Positions 8,936 to 17,049 of a stretch of DNA of 55,583 nt are shown in pieces (the stretch's first letter is position 1; each line of letters opens with the position of its first letter). This stretch comes from Actinomycetes bacterium. Lineage in GTDB: Bacteria > Actinomycetota > Acidimicrobiia > Acidimicrobiales > RAAP-2. The notes beneath the pieces are model-generated. The model saw nothing but the letters and a program-made list of their open reading frames with translations, made no database searches and was not told the DNA's origin. Position numbers and translations under genes: made by a program. The stretch is from the NCBI GenBank assembly GCA_021791845.1, contig JAJYVT010000012.1, positions 1-55,583 on the forward strand, read 5' to 3'.

Positions 8936-9505
8936 TCAGACCTCGAGCAGCTCCTTCTCCTTGTGGGAGAGGAGCTGGTCGACTGCAGTCACCTGTTGAT
9001 GCGTGATCTTCTCGAGCTCCTTCTCCACCCGGTCCAGCTCGTCGGTGGAGAGGGACCCCTCCTTCTCCATGGCCTCCAGCTCGTGGCGGGTCGCCCGGCG
9101 CAGGTTGCGGATCGCCACGCGGCCCTCCTCGGCCTTGTGGCGGACCACCTTCACCAGCTCCTTGCGGCGCTCCTCGGTGAGCGGGGGAAAGGCCAGCCGG
9201 ATCACCGAGCCGTCATTGGACGGGTTGATGCCCAGGTCGGAGCCCTGGATCGCCTTCTCGATGGCACCGAGGGCGCTCTTGTCGTACGGCGTGACCACGA
9301 GGAGCATGGCGTCCGGGACGGTGAACCCGGCGATCTGGCGCAACGGGGTGGGCGTGCCGTAGTACTCGACGGTCAGGTGCTCGACCAGAGCCGGCGAGGC
9401 CCGGCCCGTGCGCACGGCCGAGAACTCCGACCGTACGTGGTCCACCGCCTTGGCCATCTTGTCGCGGGCTTCCTCCACGACGAGCTCGACCAGGTCGTCG
9501 TCCAT
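8936..9505 (-). CDS. frr: Ribosome-recycling factor
   Basis: RRF splits post-termination ribosomes together with EF-G. The protein shows the conserved VRTGRASPALVEHLTVEYYG, TPLRQIAGFTVPDA, the NPSNDGSVIRLAFPPLTEERR hinge region and a C-terminal long helix. It is 189 residues from ATG 9505, which forms TGATG with the pyrH stop; a GTG one codon earlier (9508) is equally possible. It is tightly coupled to pyrH. Confidence 0.96.
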   Translation of the reverse strand: MDDDLVELVVEEARDKMAKAVDHVRSEFSAVRTGRASPALVEHLTVEYYGTPTPLRQIAGFTVPDAMLLVVTPYDKSALGAIEKAIQGSDLGINPSNDGSVIRLAFPPLTEERRKELVKVVRHKAEEGRVAIRNLRRATRHELEAMEKEGSLSTDELDRVEKELEKITHQQVTAVDQLLSHKEKELLEV

Positions 9506-10224
9506 CACCGGACAAGCGTACCGATCTGCTCGCCGGCGAGTGCGCGGTGCAGGTTGCCGGGGGCCATCACGTCGAAGACCAGGATCGGGAGGTTGTTGTC
9601 CTTGCAGAAGGTGACGGCCGTGAGGTCCATCACCCGCAGGTCCCGGGACACGATGTCCATGAAGGAGATCTCGTCGTAGCGGGTGGCCGAGGCGTCGAGG
9701 CGCGGGTCGGCGCTGTAGACGCCGTCGACCCCGCCGTGGGTCCCCTTCAAGAGGAGCTCCGCCTCGATCTCCGCCGCCCGCAGGGCGGCCGAGGTGTCGG
9801 TGGTGAAGTACGGGTTCCCCATGCCGGCGGCAAAGATGACGACCCGCCCCTTCTCCAGGTGGCGGATGGTGCGCCGGCGGATGTAGGGCTCGGCGACCTC
9901 GGCCATGTGCACCGCGGTGCAGACCCGGGTGGGCTGGTTCTTGTGCTCCAGCGCATCCTGCAGCGCCAGCGCGTTGATGACCGTGCCGAGCATCCCCATG
10001 GTGTCGGACGTGGCCCGGTCCATCCCGGCGCCGGCGCCGGTGGTGCCTCGCCAGATGTTGCCTCCGCCGATCATGACGGCGAGCTGCAGGGGGAGCTCGC
10101 CGAGCGCCACCGCGATCTCGCCGGCGATGCGCTCGACCACGGCTGCGTCGATGGTCTCGTCGGACGCGGAGGAGGCGAGGGCTTCCCCGGACATCTTGAG
10201 GACCAACCGGCGCGGCTCACCCAC
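9505..10224 (-). CDS. pyrH: UMP kinase
   Basis: An amino-acid-kinase-fold UMP kinase that makes UDP. Motifs: RLVLKMSGEAL at the N-terminus, VMIGGGNIWRG, the DTMGMLGTVINALALQ segment, FAAGMGNPYFTTDTSAALRA and LLKGTHGGVDGVYSADPR. It is 239 residues, a normal length, starting with GTG 10224. It lies between tsf (36 nt upstream) and frr (overlap), the standard rpsB-tsf-pyrH-frr order. Confidence 0.96.
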   Translation of the reverse strand: MGEPRRLVLKMSGEALASSASDETIDAAVVERIAGEIAVALGELPLQLAVMIGGGNIWRGTTGAGAGMDRATSDTMGMLGTVINALALQDALEHKNQPTRVCTAVHMAEVAEPYIRRRTIRHLEKGRVVIFAAGMGNPYFTTDTSAALRAAEIEAELLLKGTHGGVDGVYSADPRLDASATRYDEISFMDIVSRDLRVMDLTAVTFCKDNNLPILVFDVMAPGNLHRALAGEQIGTLVR

Positions 10225-10260
10225 GGCCCGCTCCTCCGACGGCGGCGACCGGTCCGGCGC

Positions 10261-11055
10261 TCAGGAGCCGATCACCACCTGGGCGAAGCGGACCACGGTG
10301 GCCTCGCCGAGGAGATCGGCGATCGTCCGCTTCTCGTCCCGCACGTAGGGCTGCTCCACCAGGACGCGCTCCTTGTACCAGCCGCTCATCCGCCCCTCGA
10401 CGATCTTGGGCAGCGCCGCCTCGGGCTTCCCCTCGTTGCGGCTGATCTCCTCCACCGTCGCCCGCTCGGCGGCCACCTCGTCGGCGGGGACCTCGTCGCG
10501 CCCGAGGTACTGCGGGCGGGCGAAGGCGATGTGCGTGGCCACCTGGTGGGCCAGCTCCTGGGTGCCACCCTGGAGCAGGACGAGCACGGCGTTCACCCCG
10601 CGCCCGGCCTGCTGGTGGAGGTAGGTGTCGAGCACCTGGCCGTCGCCGCTCTCCATCCGGACCACCCGGCCCACGGCGATGTTCTCCTGGAGGCTGGTGC
10701 GGAGCCGGTCGACCGCGTCCTGGCGCTCGGCCAGGGCGTCTTCGCCCTTGGTGGCCACGAGCTCTGCCAGCTCGTCCACCAGCGAGACGAACTCGGGCGC
10801 CTTGGCCACGAAGTCCGTCTCGCACCGCAGCTCGACGATGGCCGCCGTCGAGCCCTGGCGCACCGCCGCCACCGCCCCCTGGGAGGCTTCACGGTCCTCC
10901 CGCGCGCTGGCCTTGGCAAGCCCCTTGACGCGGAGCCACTGGACCGCCTCCTCCATTGTCCCCTTGGTCTCCTCCAGGGCGCGCTTGGCGTCCATCATCC
11001 CGACGCCGGCGAGCCGGCGCAGGGTCTGCACGTCCTTGGCGGTGTAGTCGGGCAT
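10261..11055 (-). CDS. tsf: Elongation factor Ts
   Basis: EF-Ts is the nucleotide exchange factor of EF-Tu. The UBA-like N-terminus LRRLAGVGMMDAKRALEE and the conserved ELRCETDFVAKAPEF are present, and the C-terminus has two dimerisation-type subdomains. It is 264 residues. The ATG at 11055 follows the rpsB stop almost directly, so the two are translated from one message. Confidence 0.96.
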   Translation of the reverse strand: MPDYTAKDVQTLRRLAGVGMMDAKRALEETKGTMEEAVQWLRVKGLAKASAREDREASQGAVAAVRQGSTAAIVELRCETDFVAKAPEFVSLVDELAELVATKGEDALAERQDAVDRLRTSLQENIAVGRVVRMESGDGQVLDTYLHQQAGRGVNAVLVLLQGGTQELAHQVATHIAFARPQYLGRDEVPADEVAAERATVEEISRNEGKPEAALPKIVEGRMSGWYKERVLVEQPYVRDEKRTIADLLGEATVVRFAQVVIGS

Positions 11056-11056
11056 C

Positions 11057-12070
11057 TCAGGCCTCCGTGGCGATCGTGGTCGTGGTGGCCGCAGCCTGCC
11101 CGTCGGGGGCGGCGCCTGATGGTCCGGCCGCCTCTGCAGCCGCAGCCTGCCCGTCGGGGGCGGCGCCTGATGGTCCGGCCGCCTCTGCAGCCGCAGCCTG
11201 CACCGGCGCGGGTGCGACCGGTGCGGCCTCAGCGCCCTCCTGGGCCTCGGCTCGGGAGGTCTCGGGCCCGGGCGGCGGCTCGGGGTGGGACGCCTCGACG
11301 GTGGCCCTCGGGCGTGGCCGGGGTGGCCCCGGGGGGGCGGCGGCCGCGGCGGCCGCCTCCGCCTGGCGGGGAGCCGGGCGGTGGGTGGCGATCCAGCGGC
11401 CCTCGGCCACCGCGTCGGCGATCACCCGGCACATGAGGGCGCCGGACCGGATGGCGTCGTCGTTGCCGGGGATCACGTAGTCGACGACGTCGGGGTCGCA
11501 GTTCGTGTCCACGACGGCCACGACCGGGAGCCGGAGCTTGTTCGCCTCGGTGACGGCGATGTGCTCCTTCTTGGTGTCGATCACGAAGATGGCCTCGGGC
11601 AGGTGGTCGAGGTTGGCGATCCCGCCGAGGTTGCGGCTCAGCTTCTCGAGCTCCCGCACGTGGCGGAGGGCCTCGCGCTTGGGCATGTTGTCGAAGTCGC
11701 CCGCCGCCTGCATGGTCCGCAGGTCCTGCATCCGCTTGACGCGGGCCGACACCGTCTGGAAGTTGGTGAGCATGCCGCCGAGCCACCGCTGGTTCACGTA
11801 GGGCATGCCGCAGGCTTGGGCGTAGTCGGCCACCGGACCCTGCGTCTGCTTCTTGGTGCCGACGAACAGGATGCTCCCGCCACCGGCCACGAGGTCGCGC
11901 ACAAAGGTGTAGGAGCTCTCGATCCCCTCGAGGGTCTTCCGCAGGTCGATGAGGTAGATCCCGTTGCGCTCGCCAAGGATGTAGCGGCGCATCTTGGGGT
12001 TCCAGCGACGGGTCTGGTGGCCGAAGTGCACCCCGGCTCCCAGCAGCTGTCGCATCGTGACGACGGCCAT
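11057..12070 (-). CDS. rpsB: 30S ribosomal protein S2 with Ala/Pro-rich C-terminal extension
   Basis: S2 binds the 30S head/body junction. The core shows [60 protein letters not shown] and [20 protein letters not shown]. The core ends near residue 240; about 95 further residues are an Ala/Pro/Gly/Glu-rich tail that includes a duplicated 17-residue unit. ATG 12070 has GGAGG 7 nt upstream. It is first of the rpsB-tsf-pyrH-frr series. Confidence 0.96.
   Translation of the reverse strand: MAVVTMRQLLGAGVHFGHQTRRWNPKMRRYILGERNGIYLIDLRKTLEGIESSYTFVRDLVAGGGSILFVGTKKQTQGPVADYAQACGMPYVNQRWLGGMLTNFQTVSARVKRMQDLRTMQAAGDFDNMPKREALRHVRELEKLSRNLGGIANLDHLPEAIFVIDTKKEHIAVTEANKLRLPVVAVVDTNCDPDVVDYVIPGNDDAIRSGALMCRVIADAVAEGRWIATHRPAPRQAEAAAAAAAPPGPPRPRPRATVEASHPEPPPGPETSRAEAQEGAEAAPVAPAPVQAAAAEAAGPSGAAPDGQAAAAEAAGPSGAAPDGQAAATTTTIATEA
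11091..11192. repeat. 51-bp perfect tandem duplication in the rpsB tail
   Basis: Two identical 51-nt units (11091-11141, 11142-11192) followed by a partial third. Each codes in frame for 17 residues rich in Ala, Gly, Pro and Glu. The length is a multiple of three, so the duplication keeps the frame. Confidence 0.9.
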
Positions 12071-12320
12071 GCAGCTTCCTCCAGTCGGTTTCTTCTTCCC
12101 CGGCGCTGCACCCCCCGTGGGGGCGACCGTGGAACGCGCTCGGGTGCGGGTAGTTGGTGGACACGGAGCCCGCCGGGAAGACGGGCAGATCGAGGATACC
12201 CGCTGCGGCGGCACCCCGGCCACCGGCGCCCGGCCGGGCCCGGCAGGGGCCGGCCGGGGCCCGGGGCCGCTCCCCACATCCGGGGCGCAGCCGGCGCTCC
12301 GTCCCCGGGCGGCCCGGATC
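12071..12320. other. xerC-rpsB gap
   Basis: 250 nt upstream of rpsB and downstream of xerC. It must carry the rpsB promoter and leader. A weak minus-strand TATCCT lies near 12194-12199 without a matching -35, and a very GC-rich self-complementary stretch lies around 12235-12270. I see no recognisable S2 autoregulatory structure. Confidence 0.3.
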
Positions 12321-13328
12321 TCAGGCCCGTGGATGGGTCCCGGAGTAGATGTCGACCAGGCGCTCGCGGCTGACGTGGGTGTAGATCTGGGTCGTCCGCA
12401 GGCTGGCGTGGCCGAGCATCTCCTGGACGACGCGCAGGTCGGCGCCGCCGTCGAGCAGATGGGTCGCCATCGTGTGCCGAAGGGCGTGGGGATGGGTCGG
12501 GACCGGGGATCGCCGGTCCAGGATGCGCCGGACGTCTCGGGGCCCGAGCCGGTTCCCCCGCTGGTTCACGAAGACCGCCTGGGATGGGGTCTCGGGTCCC
12601 GCCACCTCTCGTCGTCCCTGGTCGAGCCAACGGGCGAGCGCGGCGGCGGCGCGGTCGTGGATGGGGACCCGGCGCTCCTTCGACCCCTTGCCGAGCACGG
12701 TGACGACGCGGCCGGCGAGATCGAGGTCGCCACGGTCGAGCCCGCAGAGCTCCGAGACCCGGATCCCGGCGGCGTAGAGCAGCTCCAGCACGGCGTCGTC
12801 CTGGAGGGCGAACGCCTCGGCCCGCGCCCGGCGGCGGAGCTCCGGGGTGCGCCGGCGCCCCCGGGCCGCCGCGCCTCTTGGACCCGGCCCGGCGGCGTCG
12901 GGGGCAGCGCCGTCCCGGTCAGCGCCCTCGTGCCCGGCGGCGTCGGGGTCAGCGCCGTCGAGGAGCAGCGCCAGCTCCCGGTGGGAGAGCACCGACGGCA
13001 GGCGGCCGGCCGCAGCGGGGGCGCCGAGGCGGCCGGCCGGATCGTCGGCGACCACGCCCCGGCGCCGGCACCAGCCGAAGTACGCCCGCAGGGCGGCAGC
13101 CTTGCGGGCCACCGACGCCCGGGCGTAGCCCCTCGTCGACAGAAAGGCCAGGTAGCGCCGGAGGAGCACCCGCGTCACCGACGACGGAGCGGTGCAGCCG
13201 CTCCGAGCGGCCCACTCGGCGAACGCCTCGACGTCCGCCCGGTAGGCACGCCGGGTGGCGGCCGACCGGGCGCGGAGCCAACGGTCGAACTCCTCCATCT
13301 GCCACGACGGGCCGGCGGCCTCCCCCAT
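12321..13328 (-). CDS. xerC: Tyrosine recombinase XerC
   Basis: XerC with XerD resolves chromosome dimers at dif. The N-terminal SAM-like domain is clear ([42 protein letters not shown]). The catalytic set is complete: AAGIRVSEL (Arg 190), [10 protein letters not shown] (Lys), [13 protein letters not shown] (HxxR), [14 protein letters not shown] (His and nucleophile Tyr). Residues about 126-170 are an unusual Gly/Ala/Asp/Arg-rich insertion between the two domains. At 335 residues it is slightly long. ATG 13328 has GGAGG and, 7 nt upstream, TACCGT. It is divergent from the response regulator; rpsB lies downstream. Confidence 0.93.
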   Translation of the reverse strand: MGEAAGPSWQMEEFDRWLRARSAATRRAYRADVEAFAEWAARSGCTAPSSVTRVLLRRYLAFLSTRGYARASVARKAAALRAYFGWCRRRGVVADDPAGRLGAPAAAGRLPSVLSHRELALLLDGADPDAAGHEGADRDGAAPDAAGPGPRGAAARGRRRTPELRRRARAEAFALQDDAVLELLYAAGIRVSELCGLDRGDLDLAGRVVTVLGKGSKERRVPIHDRAAAALARWLDQGRREVAGPETPSQAVFVNQRGNRLGPRDVRRILDRRSPVPTHPHALRHTMATHLLDGGADLRVVQEMLGHASLRTTQIYTHVSRERLVDIYSGTHPRA

Positions 13329-13335
13329 CGCCTCC

Positions 13336-13341
13336 ACGGTA
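13336..13341 (-). promoter_or_regulatory. Putative -10 box of xerC
   Basis: TACCGT, 7 nt before the xerC ATG. It fits the TANNNT leaderless pattern seen elsewhere in the window, although a Shine-Dalgarno-like GGAGG lies in the same 7 nt. Confidence 0.4.
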
Positions 13342-13402
13342 CCGCCGGGGGGGCGCCGGGCCGGGGAGCGCACGCGTGCCCCACGGTCCGCTCGCAGCGC
13401 CG

Positions 13403-13408
13403 TAACCT
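13403..13408 (+). promoter_or_regulatory. Putative leaderless -10 box of the two-component operon
   Basis: TAACCT exactly 7 nt before the response regulator ATG. No Shine-Dalgarno is seen in the intervening TGCCGCC, so a transcript starting at or next to the ATG is likely. Confidence 0.5.
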
Positions 13409-13415
13409 TGCCGCC

Positions 13416-14099
13416 ATGAGCAGCCGCATCCTGGTGGTGGAGGACGACGAGCGCATCCGCTCGTCCATGCGGCTCGCCCTGGAGGGCGAGGGGTACGAGG
13501 TCGACGAGGCAGCGAGCGGGGAGGAGGCGCTCGACCGGTTCGCCGGCCGGCCCGCCGACGTCGCCCTCATCGATCTGATGCTGCCCGGCATGGACGGCTT
13601 CGAGTGCTGCCGGGCCCTGCGCCGGCAGAGCGCGGTGCCGATCATCATCGTGACGGCCCGGACCGACACCCACGACGTGGTGGCGGGACTGGAGGCGGGC
13701 GCCGACGACTACGTGACGAAGCCCTTCGTCACCAAGGAGCTGGGTGCCCGCATCCGGGCGCTGCTGCGCAGGGTGCGCCCGGCCGACGAGGAGCCGACGG
13801 TCTTCGCCTTCGGCGACATGGAGCTCGCGCCCGAAGAGGGGGTGCTGCGGCGGCAGGACGGCGCCGAGGTGCACTGCACGAAGACGGAGTTCCGGCTCCT
13901 GTGCGAGCTGGCGTCCAGCCCCAACAAGGTGCTCAGCCGGGAGCAGCTGCTCGATCGGGTCTGGGGGTACGACTACTTCGGCGACGGCCGGCTGGTCGAC
14001 GTCCACATCCGGCGCTTGCGGACGAAGATCGAGCCCGACCCGGCCCTGCCGCGCCACATCCTCACCGTCCGGGGCATGGGCTACAAGCTTGTGCCCTGA
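13416..14099 (+). CDS. OmpR-family response regulator (MtrA-like)
   Basis: Receiver domain (residues 1-120) with the acidic pocket VVEDDE, phosphoacceptor Asp in LIDLMLPGMDGFE, Thr in VTARTD and Lys in DYVTKPF. A winged-helix DNA-binding domain follows (CTKTEFRLLCELASSPNKVLSR; VDVHIRRLRTKIE; VRGMGYKL). It is 227 residues. Its C-terminal end overlaps the proposed start of the histidine kinase, and the third gene is a GerMN lipoprotein. This order matches actinobacterial mtrA-mtrB-lpqB, which controls cell-wall and division functions. Assignment as the MtrA orthologue is an inference from order and domains. Confidence 0.92.
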   Translation: MSSRILVVEDDERIRSSMRLALEGEGYEVDEAASGEEALDRFAGRPADVALIDLMLPGMDGFECCRALRRQSAVPIIIVTARTDTHDVVAGLEAGADDYVTKPFVTKELGARIRALLRRVRPADEEPTVFAFGDMELAPEEGVLRRQDGAEVHCTKTEFRLLCELASSPNKVLSREQLLDRVWGYDYFGDGRLVDVHIRRLRTKIEPDPALPRHILTVRGMGYKLVP

Positions 14100-15606
14100 G
14101 CAGCACCGCTCGAGGCGCCCGCCGCTGTGGACCCGCCTCGGCCTGCGGGGGCGGGTCACCGTCACCTTCGCTCTCGGCGCCCTCATCCTCTCGGTGCTGA
14201 TGGGGGCCATCAGCTACTTCACGACGCGGCACTTCCTCGTGGGCGAGCGGGAGAGCGCGTCCATCAAGCTCGCGTTCGGGAACGCCAAGACAATCCGAGA
14301 GGACATCCAGCTCCACGCACAGGACAAGACACGGCCGCTGGCGACAACGATCGCACGGGCACTGTCGATCGCCGACTCGGGCACAAAGACATCGCACTCG
14401 ATCCTGCGCTACGACGGCACGTGGCACGTCCGGGAGCTCCAGTTCAACCAGAACGCCCTCCCCGCTTCTCTGCGGGGGGCCCTGCGGTCCGACGGCGCCG
14501 CCGCCCAGACCTACACCTACCGGGGCACACCGGAGCTCGCCGTCGGCGTGCGGATCCGGCCCATCCACGCCGTGTACTTCGAGATCTTCGACATGGTCGA
14601 CCTGGCGCACACGCTGCGGGTGCTCCTGCTGGCCCTGGTGGGCGCCGGCGTCGTCACGACCGTCTTCGGTGCGGCGCTCGGCCGCTGGGCCAGCGGCCGC
14701 TCCCTCCGCCCGCTGACCGGGGTCTCGAGGGTTGCCGCCACCATCGCCGGAGGCGACCTCGGGACCCGCCTCGCCGCCGCCCCGGGCGACCCCGACCTGG
14801 CCGCGCTCACGCGGTCGTTCAACCGCATGGTGGACCAGCTCCAGGAGCGAATCGAACGCGAAGCCCGCTTCACCTCCGACGTCAGCCACGAGCTGCGCTC
14901 CCCCCTCACCACGCTGGCGGCCAGCCTGGAGGTGCTCGAGCACCAGGCGGGCACGCTGACGCCCTCGGGACGCCGGGCGCTCGAGCTCCTGACCGCCGAC
15001 GTGCGGCGGTTCCAGCGCATGGTCGGGGACCTCCTCGAGATCTCCCGCTCCGACACCGGGTCGGCCGACGTGTCCCTGGAGGAAGTGGACCCGGGGGAGC
15101 TCGTCCGCCGCTCGATTCTCGCCGCCCAACGCACGCTGCCGGCCGCCGGCGAGCCGCCTGCGGTGTGGGTCGACCCGGCGCTGGAGGACATCCGCCTGCT
15201 CGTGGACAAGCGACGGTTCGAACGGGTGATGACCAACCTGATCGAGAACGCCGCCCACTACGGGGGAGGTGCGACGGCAGTGCGCGTGGAGCGCGGTCCG
15301 TCGATGGACGGCCACGACGCATCGGTCCGGATCTCGGTCGAGGACGCCGGTCCCGGCGTGCCCGAGAGTGAGCGGGGACGGGTGTTCGAACGCTTCTACC
15401 GGGGCCACGCCGCCTTCCAGCGGGGGGCGGGCACCGGCACCGGCCTCGGCCTGGCCCTGGTGGCCGAGCACGTACGGCTGCACGGGGGCCGTGTCTGGGT
15501 CGACGATGCCGGCGCCGGCGGAGCGCGCTTCACCATCGAGCTGCCCGGCCACCTCGCCGACGACGACGACCAGGATTCGCCCGCACCGGCGCGGGGGTCG
15601 CCGTGA
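14089..15606 (+). CDS. Sensor histidine kinase (MtrB-like)
   Basis: Two membrane segments (residues about 25-45 and 185-205) flank an extracytoplasmic sensor region of about 140 residues. HAMP (LRPLTGVSRVAATIAGGD), the H box FTSDVSHELRSPLTTLAAS, N box NLIENAAHYG, G1 DAGPGVP, an F box and G2 GTGLGLALVAEHV follow. The start is unclear: there is no ATG or GTG. TTG 14089 (505 residues, overlapping the regulator by 11 nt) or CTG 14125 are candidates. The sensor region has several ACA Thr codons, absent from the catalytic half. It presumably phosphorylates the upstream regulator. Confidence 0.9.
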   Translation: MCPEQHRSRRPPLWTRLGLRGRVTVTFALGALILSVLMGAISYFTTRHFLVGERESASIKLAFGNAKTIREDIQLHAQDKTRPLATTIARALSIADSGTKTSHSILRYDGTWHVRELQFNQNALPASLRGALRSDGAAAQTYTYRGTPELAVGVRIRPIHAVYFEIFDMVDLAHTLRVLLLALVGAGVVTTVFGAALGRWASGRSLRPLTGVSRVAATIAGGDLGTRLAAAPGDPDLAALTRSFNRMVDQLQERIEREARFTSDVSHELRSPLTTLAASLEVLEHQAGTLTPSGRRALELLTADVRRFQRMVGDLLEISRSDTGSADVSLEEVDPGELVRRSILAAQRTLPAAGEPPAVWVDPALEDIRLLVDKRRFERVMTNLIENAAHYGGGATAVRVERGPSMDGHDASVRISVEDAGPGVPESERGRVFERFYRGHAAFQRGAGTGTGLGLALVAEHVRLHGGRVWVDDAGAGGARFTIELPGHLADDDDQDSPAPARGSP

Positions 15607-16307
15607 CGACGAGGATCCCGCCCGTCTCCCGCAAGGTGCCCTGCACCGGTGGGTGGCGCCGCCGGGGCGCCGCTGCGGCCGGGGTGCTGGTGATGGCCGC
15701 CTCGGGTCTCGCGCTCGCCGCCTGTGGGATCCCCACCCAGGCGACGGCCCATGCCCTCGCCGTGACACCCAAGGTGAACGCCTCCGCGCCGGGGGCGAGC
15801 ACAACGGCCAGGCCGACACGGTCGGGCCTCTTGCCGGTCACAGTCTTCTTCATCGCGAAGGGCGCCTACGTCGTGCCCGCGCCGCGGTACGTCAAGCCCC
15901 CTGCGTCGGTGGCAACCGCGGTCGACACGCTCCTGGCGGGACCGACGACACACGAGCTGTACAGCGAGGGGCTCACCACGGCCTTGAGCCCGAGCATCAA
16001 GCTGCTGCACACGACCCGGCGCACGACCCACACCGGGACGGTGGAGATCATCGACTTCACAACACACTTCGGATCGCTGTCGGGGACACAGGAGGTCCTG
16101 GGGGTGGCCCAGGTGGTCTTCACGGTGTCCGAGACGGTGCAACCGAACATCGGGGTGCTGTTCGAGATCGACACAATCCCGATCCCCGTCCCGATCGCAT
16201 CGGGCGGCGGCGGCCTCGACGGCTCGCCCGTCCACCAGTCGGACTACGCCTCGCTGCGCCCGGCGACAACACCGTCCACCACGACCGCGACCACCGCTCC
16301 GCACTGA
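15603..16307 (+). CDS. GerMN-domain lipoprotein (short LpqB-like)
   Basis: A basic N-terminus, a hydrophobic segment and the lipobox LALAAC mark a lipoprotein (Cys near residue 41). The rest matches the GerMN fold (VTVFFIAKGAYVVPAPRYV; ATAVDTLLAGPTTHELYSEGLTTALSP; VFTVSE). It ends in a Thr-rich tail. At 234 residues it lacks the C-terminal beta-propeller of full-length LpqB. GTG 15603 overlaps the kinase stop as GTGA. In mycobacteria LpqB interacts with MtrB and modulates it; a similar role here is an inference from the gene order. Confidence 0.85.
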   Translation: MTTRIPPVSRKVPCTGGWRRRGAAAAGVLVMAASGLALAACGIPTQATAHALAVTPKVNASAPGASTTARPTRSGLLPVTVFFIAKGAYVVPAPRYVKPPASVATAVDTLLAGPTTHELYSEGLTTALSPSIKLLHTTRRTTHTGTVEIIDFTTHFGSLSGTQEVLGVAQVVFTVSETVQPNIGVLFEIDTIPIPVPIASGGGGLDGSPVHQSDYASLRPATTPSTTTATTAPH

Positions 16308-16317
16308 CGGCATGCGG

Positions 16318-16347
16318 GGCCCGACGGGTCGGGAGACCCGCCGGGCC
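16318..16347. terminator. Bidirectional hairpin between lipoprotein gene and rsfS
   Basis: Two 13-nt arms (16318-16330 and 16335-16347) pair with a single A-C mismatch around a GGGA loop. It lies in the 47-nt gap between two convergent stops, so it can end transcription from both sides. No T-run. Confidence 0.65.
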
Positions 16348-16354
16348 GGTGCGC

Positions 16355-16714
16355 TCAGCCCACAGCCTCCTCGCGCCAGCGCACGCGTGGGGCGGCAAGC
16401 CACAGATGCTCGAGGTCGTAGAACGAGCGCAGCTCCTCCAGGAACACGTGGACAACGACTGTGCCGTAGTCCATGAGCACCCAGCTCGCATCTCGCAGGC
16501 CCTCGACCCGCAGGGGCCCGCGGCCCTCGCGCTGTTTCACCCGGAGCTCGATCTCCTCGACGAGGGTGCGAACCTGGCGCACGTTGCGCCCGCTCGTGAT
16601 CACGAAGGCGTCGACGACACCGAGCGCCTCCTCCATGTCCAGCACCACCGTGTCGCTTCCGAGCTTCTCGTCCGCTGCGGCCGCCGCGACGAACGCCGTG
16701 CCGGGAAGCGTCAA
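16355..16714 (-). CDS. rsfS: Ribosomal silencing factor RsfS
   Basis: RsfS binds L14 and blocks 30S-50S joining under nutrient limitation. Motifs: GVVDAFVITSGRNVRQV, VEGLRDASWVLMDYGTVVVHVFLEELRSFYDLEHLW. It is 119 residues. The start is TTG 16714, chosen for the strong GGGAGG 6 nt upstream; it overlaps the previous gene's stop as TTGA. It is cotranscribed after nadD and a small membrane protein, matching the conserved nadD-rsfS linkage. Confidence 0.94.
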   Translation of the reverse strand: MTLPGTAFVAAAAADEKLGSDTVVLDMEEALGVVDAFVITSGRNVRQVRTLVEEIELRVKQREGRGPLRVEGLRDASWVLMDYGTVVVHVFLEELRSFYDLEHLWLAAPRVRWREEAVG

Positions 16715-17049
16715 CGGATCCCTCCCAGGACGATCACCGCCAGCAGGAACACGACGGCCAGGACGGCGATGCCCGCCGCGGCGTAGCGGCGCTGCTGCCG
16801 GCGGAGCTGGCGCCGCTCCTCGCGCAGGGAGCGGCGGTCGGCGACGAGCGGCGGCGGGGGCACCGGGGTGGCCACCGCGGCCAGGGCGACGGCGGCGGGC
16901 ACGGCGAAGGGCTCGCCGGCGGGCGCGCTCGCCTCGCCGAGGGGCTCGGCGCCGCGGGCGGACCCGCCCTCCGTCACGGGCGACCCGGCGCCGGGCGGCC
17001 GGGTGGCGCTCCGGGGCAGCTTCGCCGTGTCCATCGCCGAGACGGTCAT
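16711..17049 (-). CDS. Small single-pass membrane protein of unknown function
   Basis: 112 residues: a Pro/Ala-rich N-terminal half, a basic stretch (REERRQLRRQQRRY, about 70-88) and one hydrophobic helix at the C-terminus (GIAVLAVVFLLAVIVLGGI). This suggests a tail-anchored protein with the bulk in the cytoplasm. ATG 17049 overlaps the nadD stop (ATGA) and its own stop overlaps the rsfS TTG, so it is a genuine operon member. Some actinobacteria carry a LytR-CpsA-Psr protein at this place; this one has no such domain. Confidence 0.7.
   Translation of the reverse strand: MTVSAMDTAKLPRSATRPPGAGSPVTEGGSARGAEPLGEASAPAGEPFAVPAAVALAAVATPVPPPPLVADRRSLREERRQLRRQQRRYAAAGIAVLAVVFLLAVIVLGGIR

Noticed and set aside
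14127-15371. 414-residue plus-strand frame starting near the histidine kinase start
   Set aside because: Out of frame with the H, N, G1 and G2 boxes; a shadow of the kinase.
15603-16307. GerMN lipoprotein as a sporulation protein
   Set aside because: Lipobox and position after a two-component pair fit an LpqB-like role; nothing else suggests sporulation.
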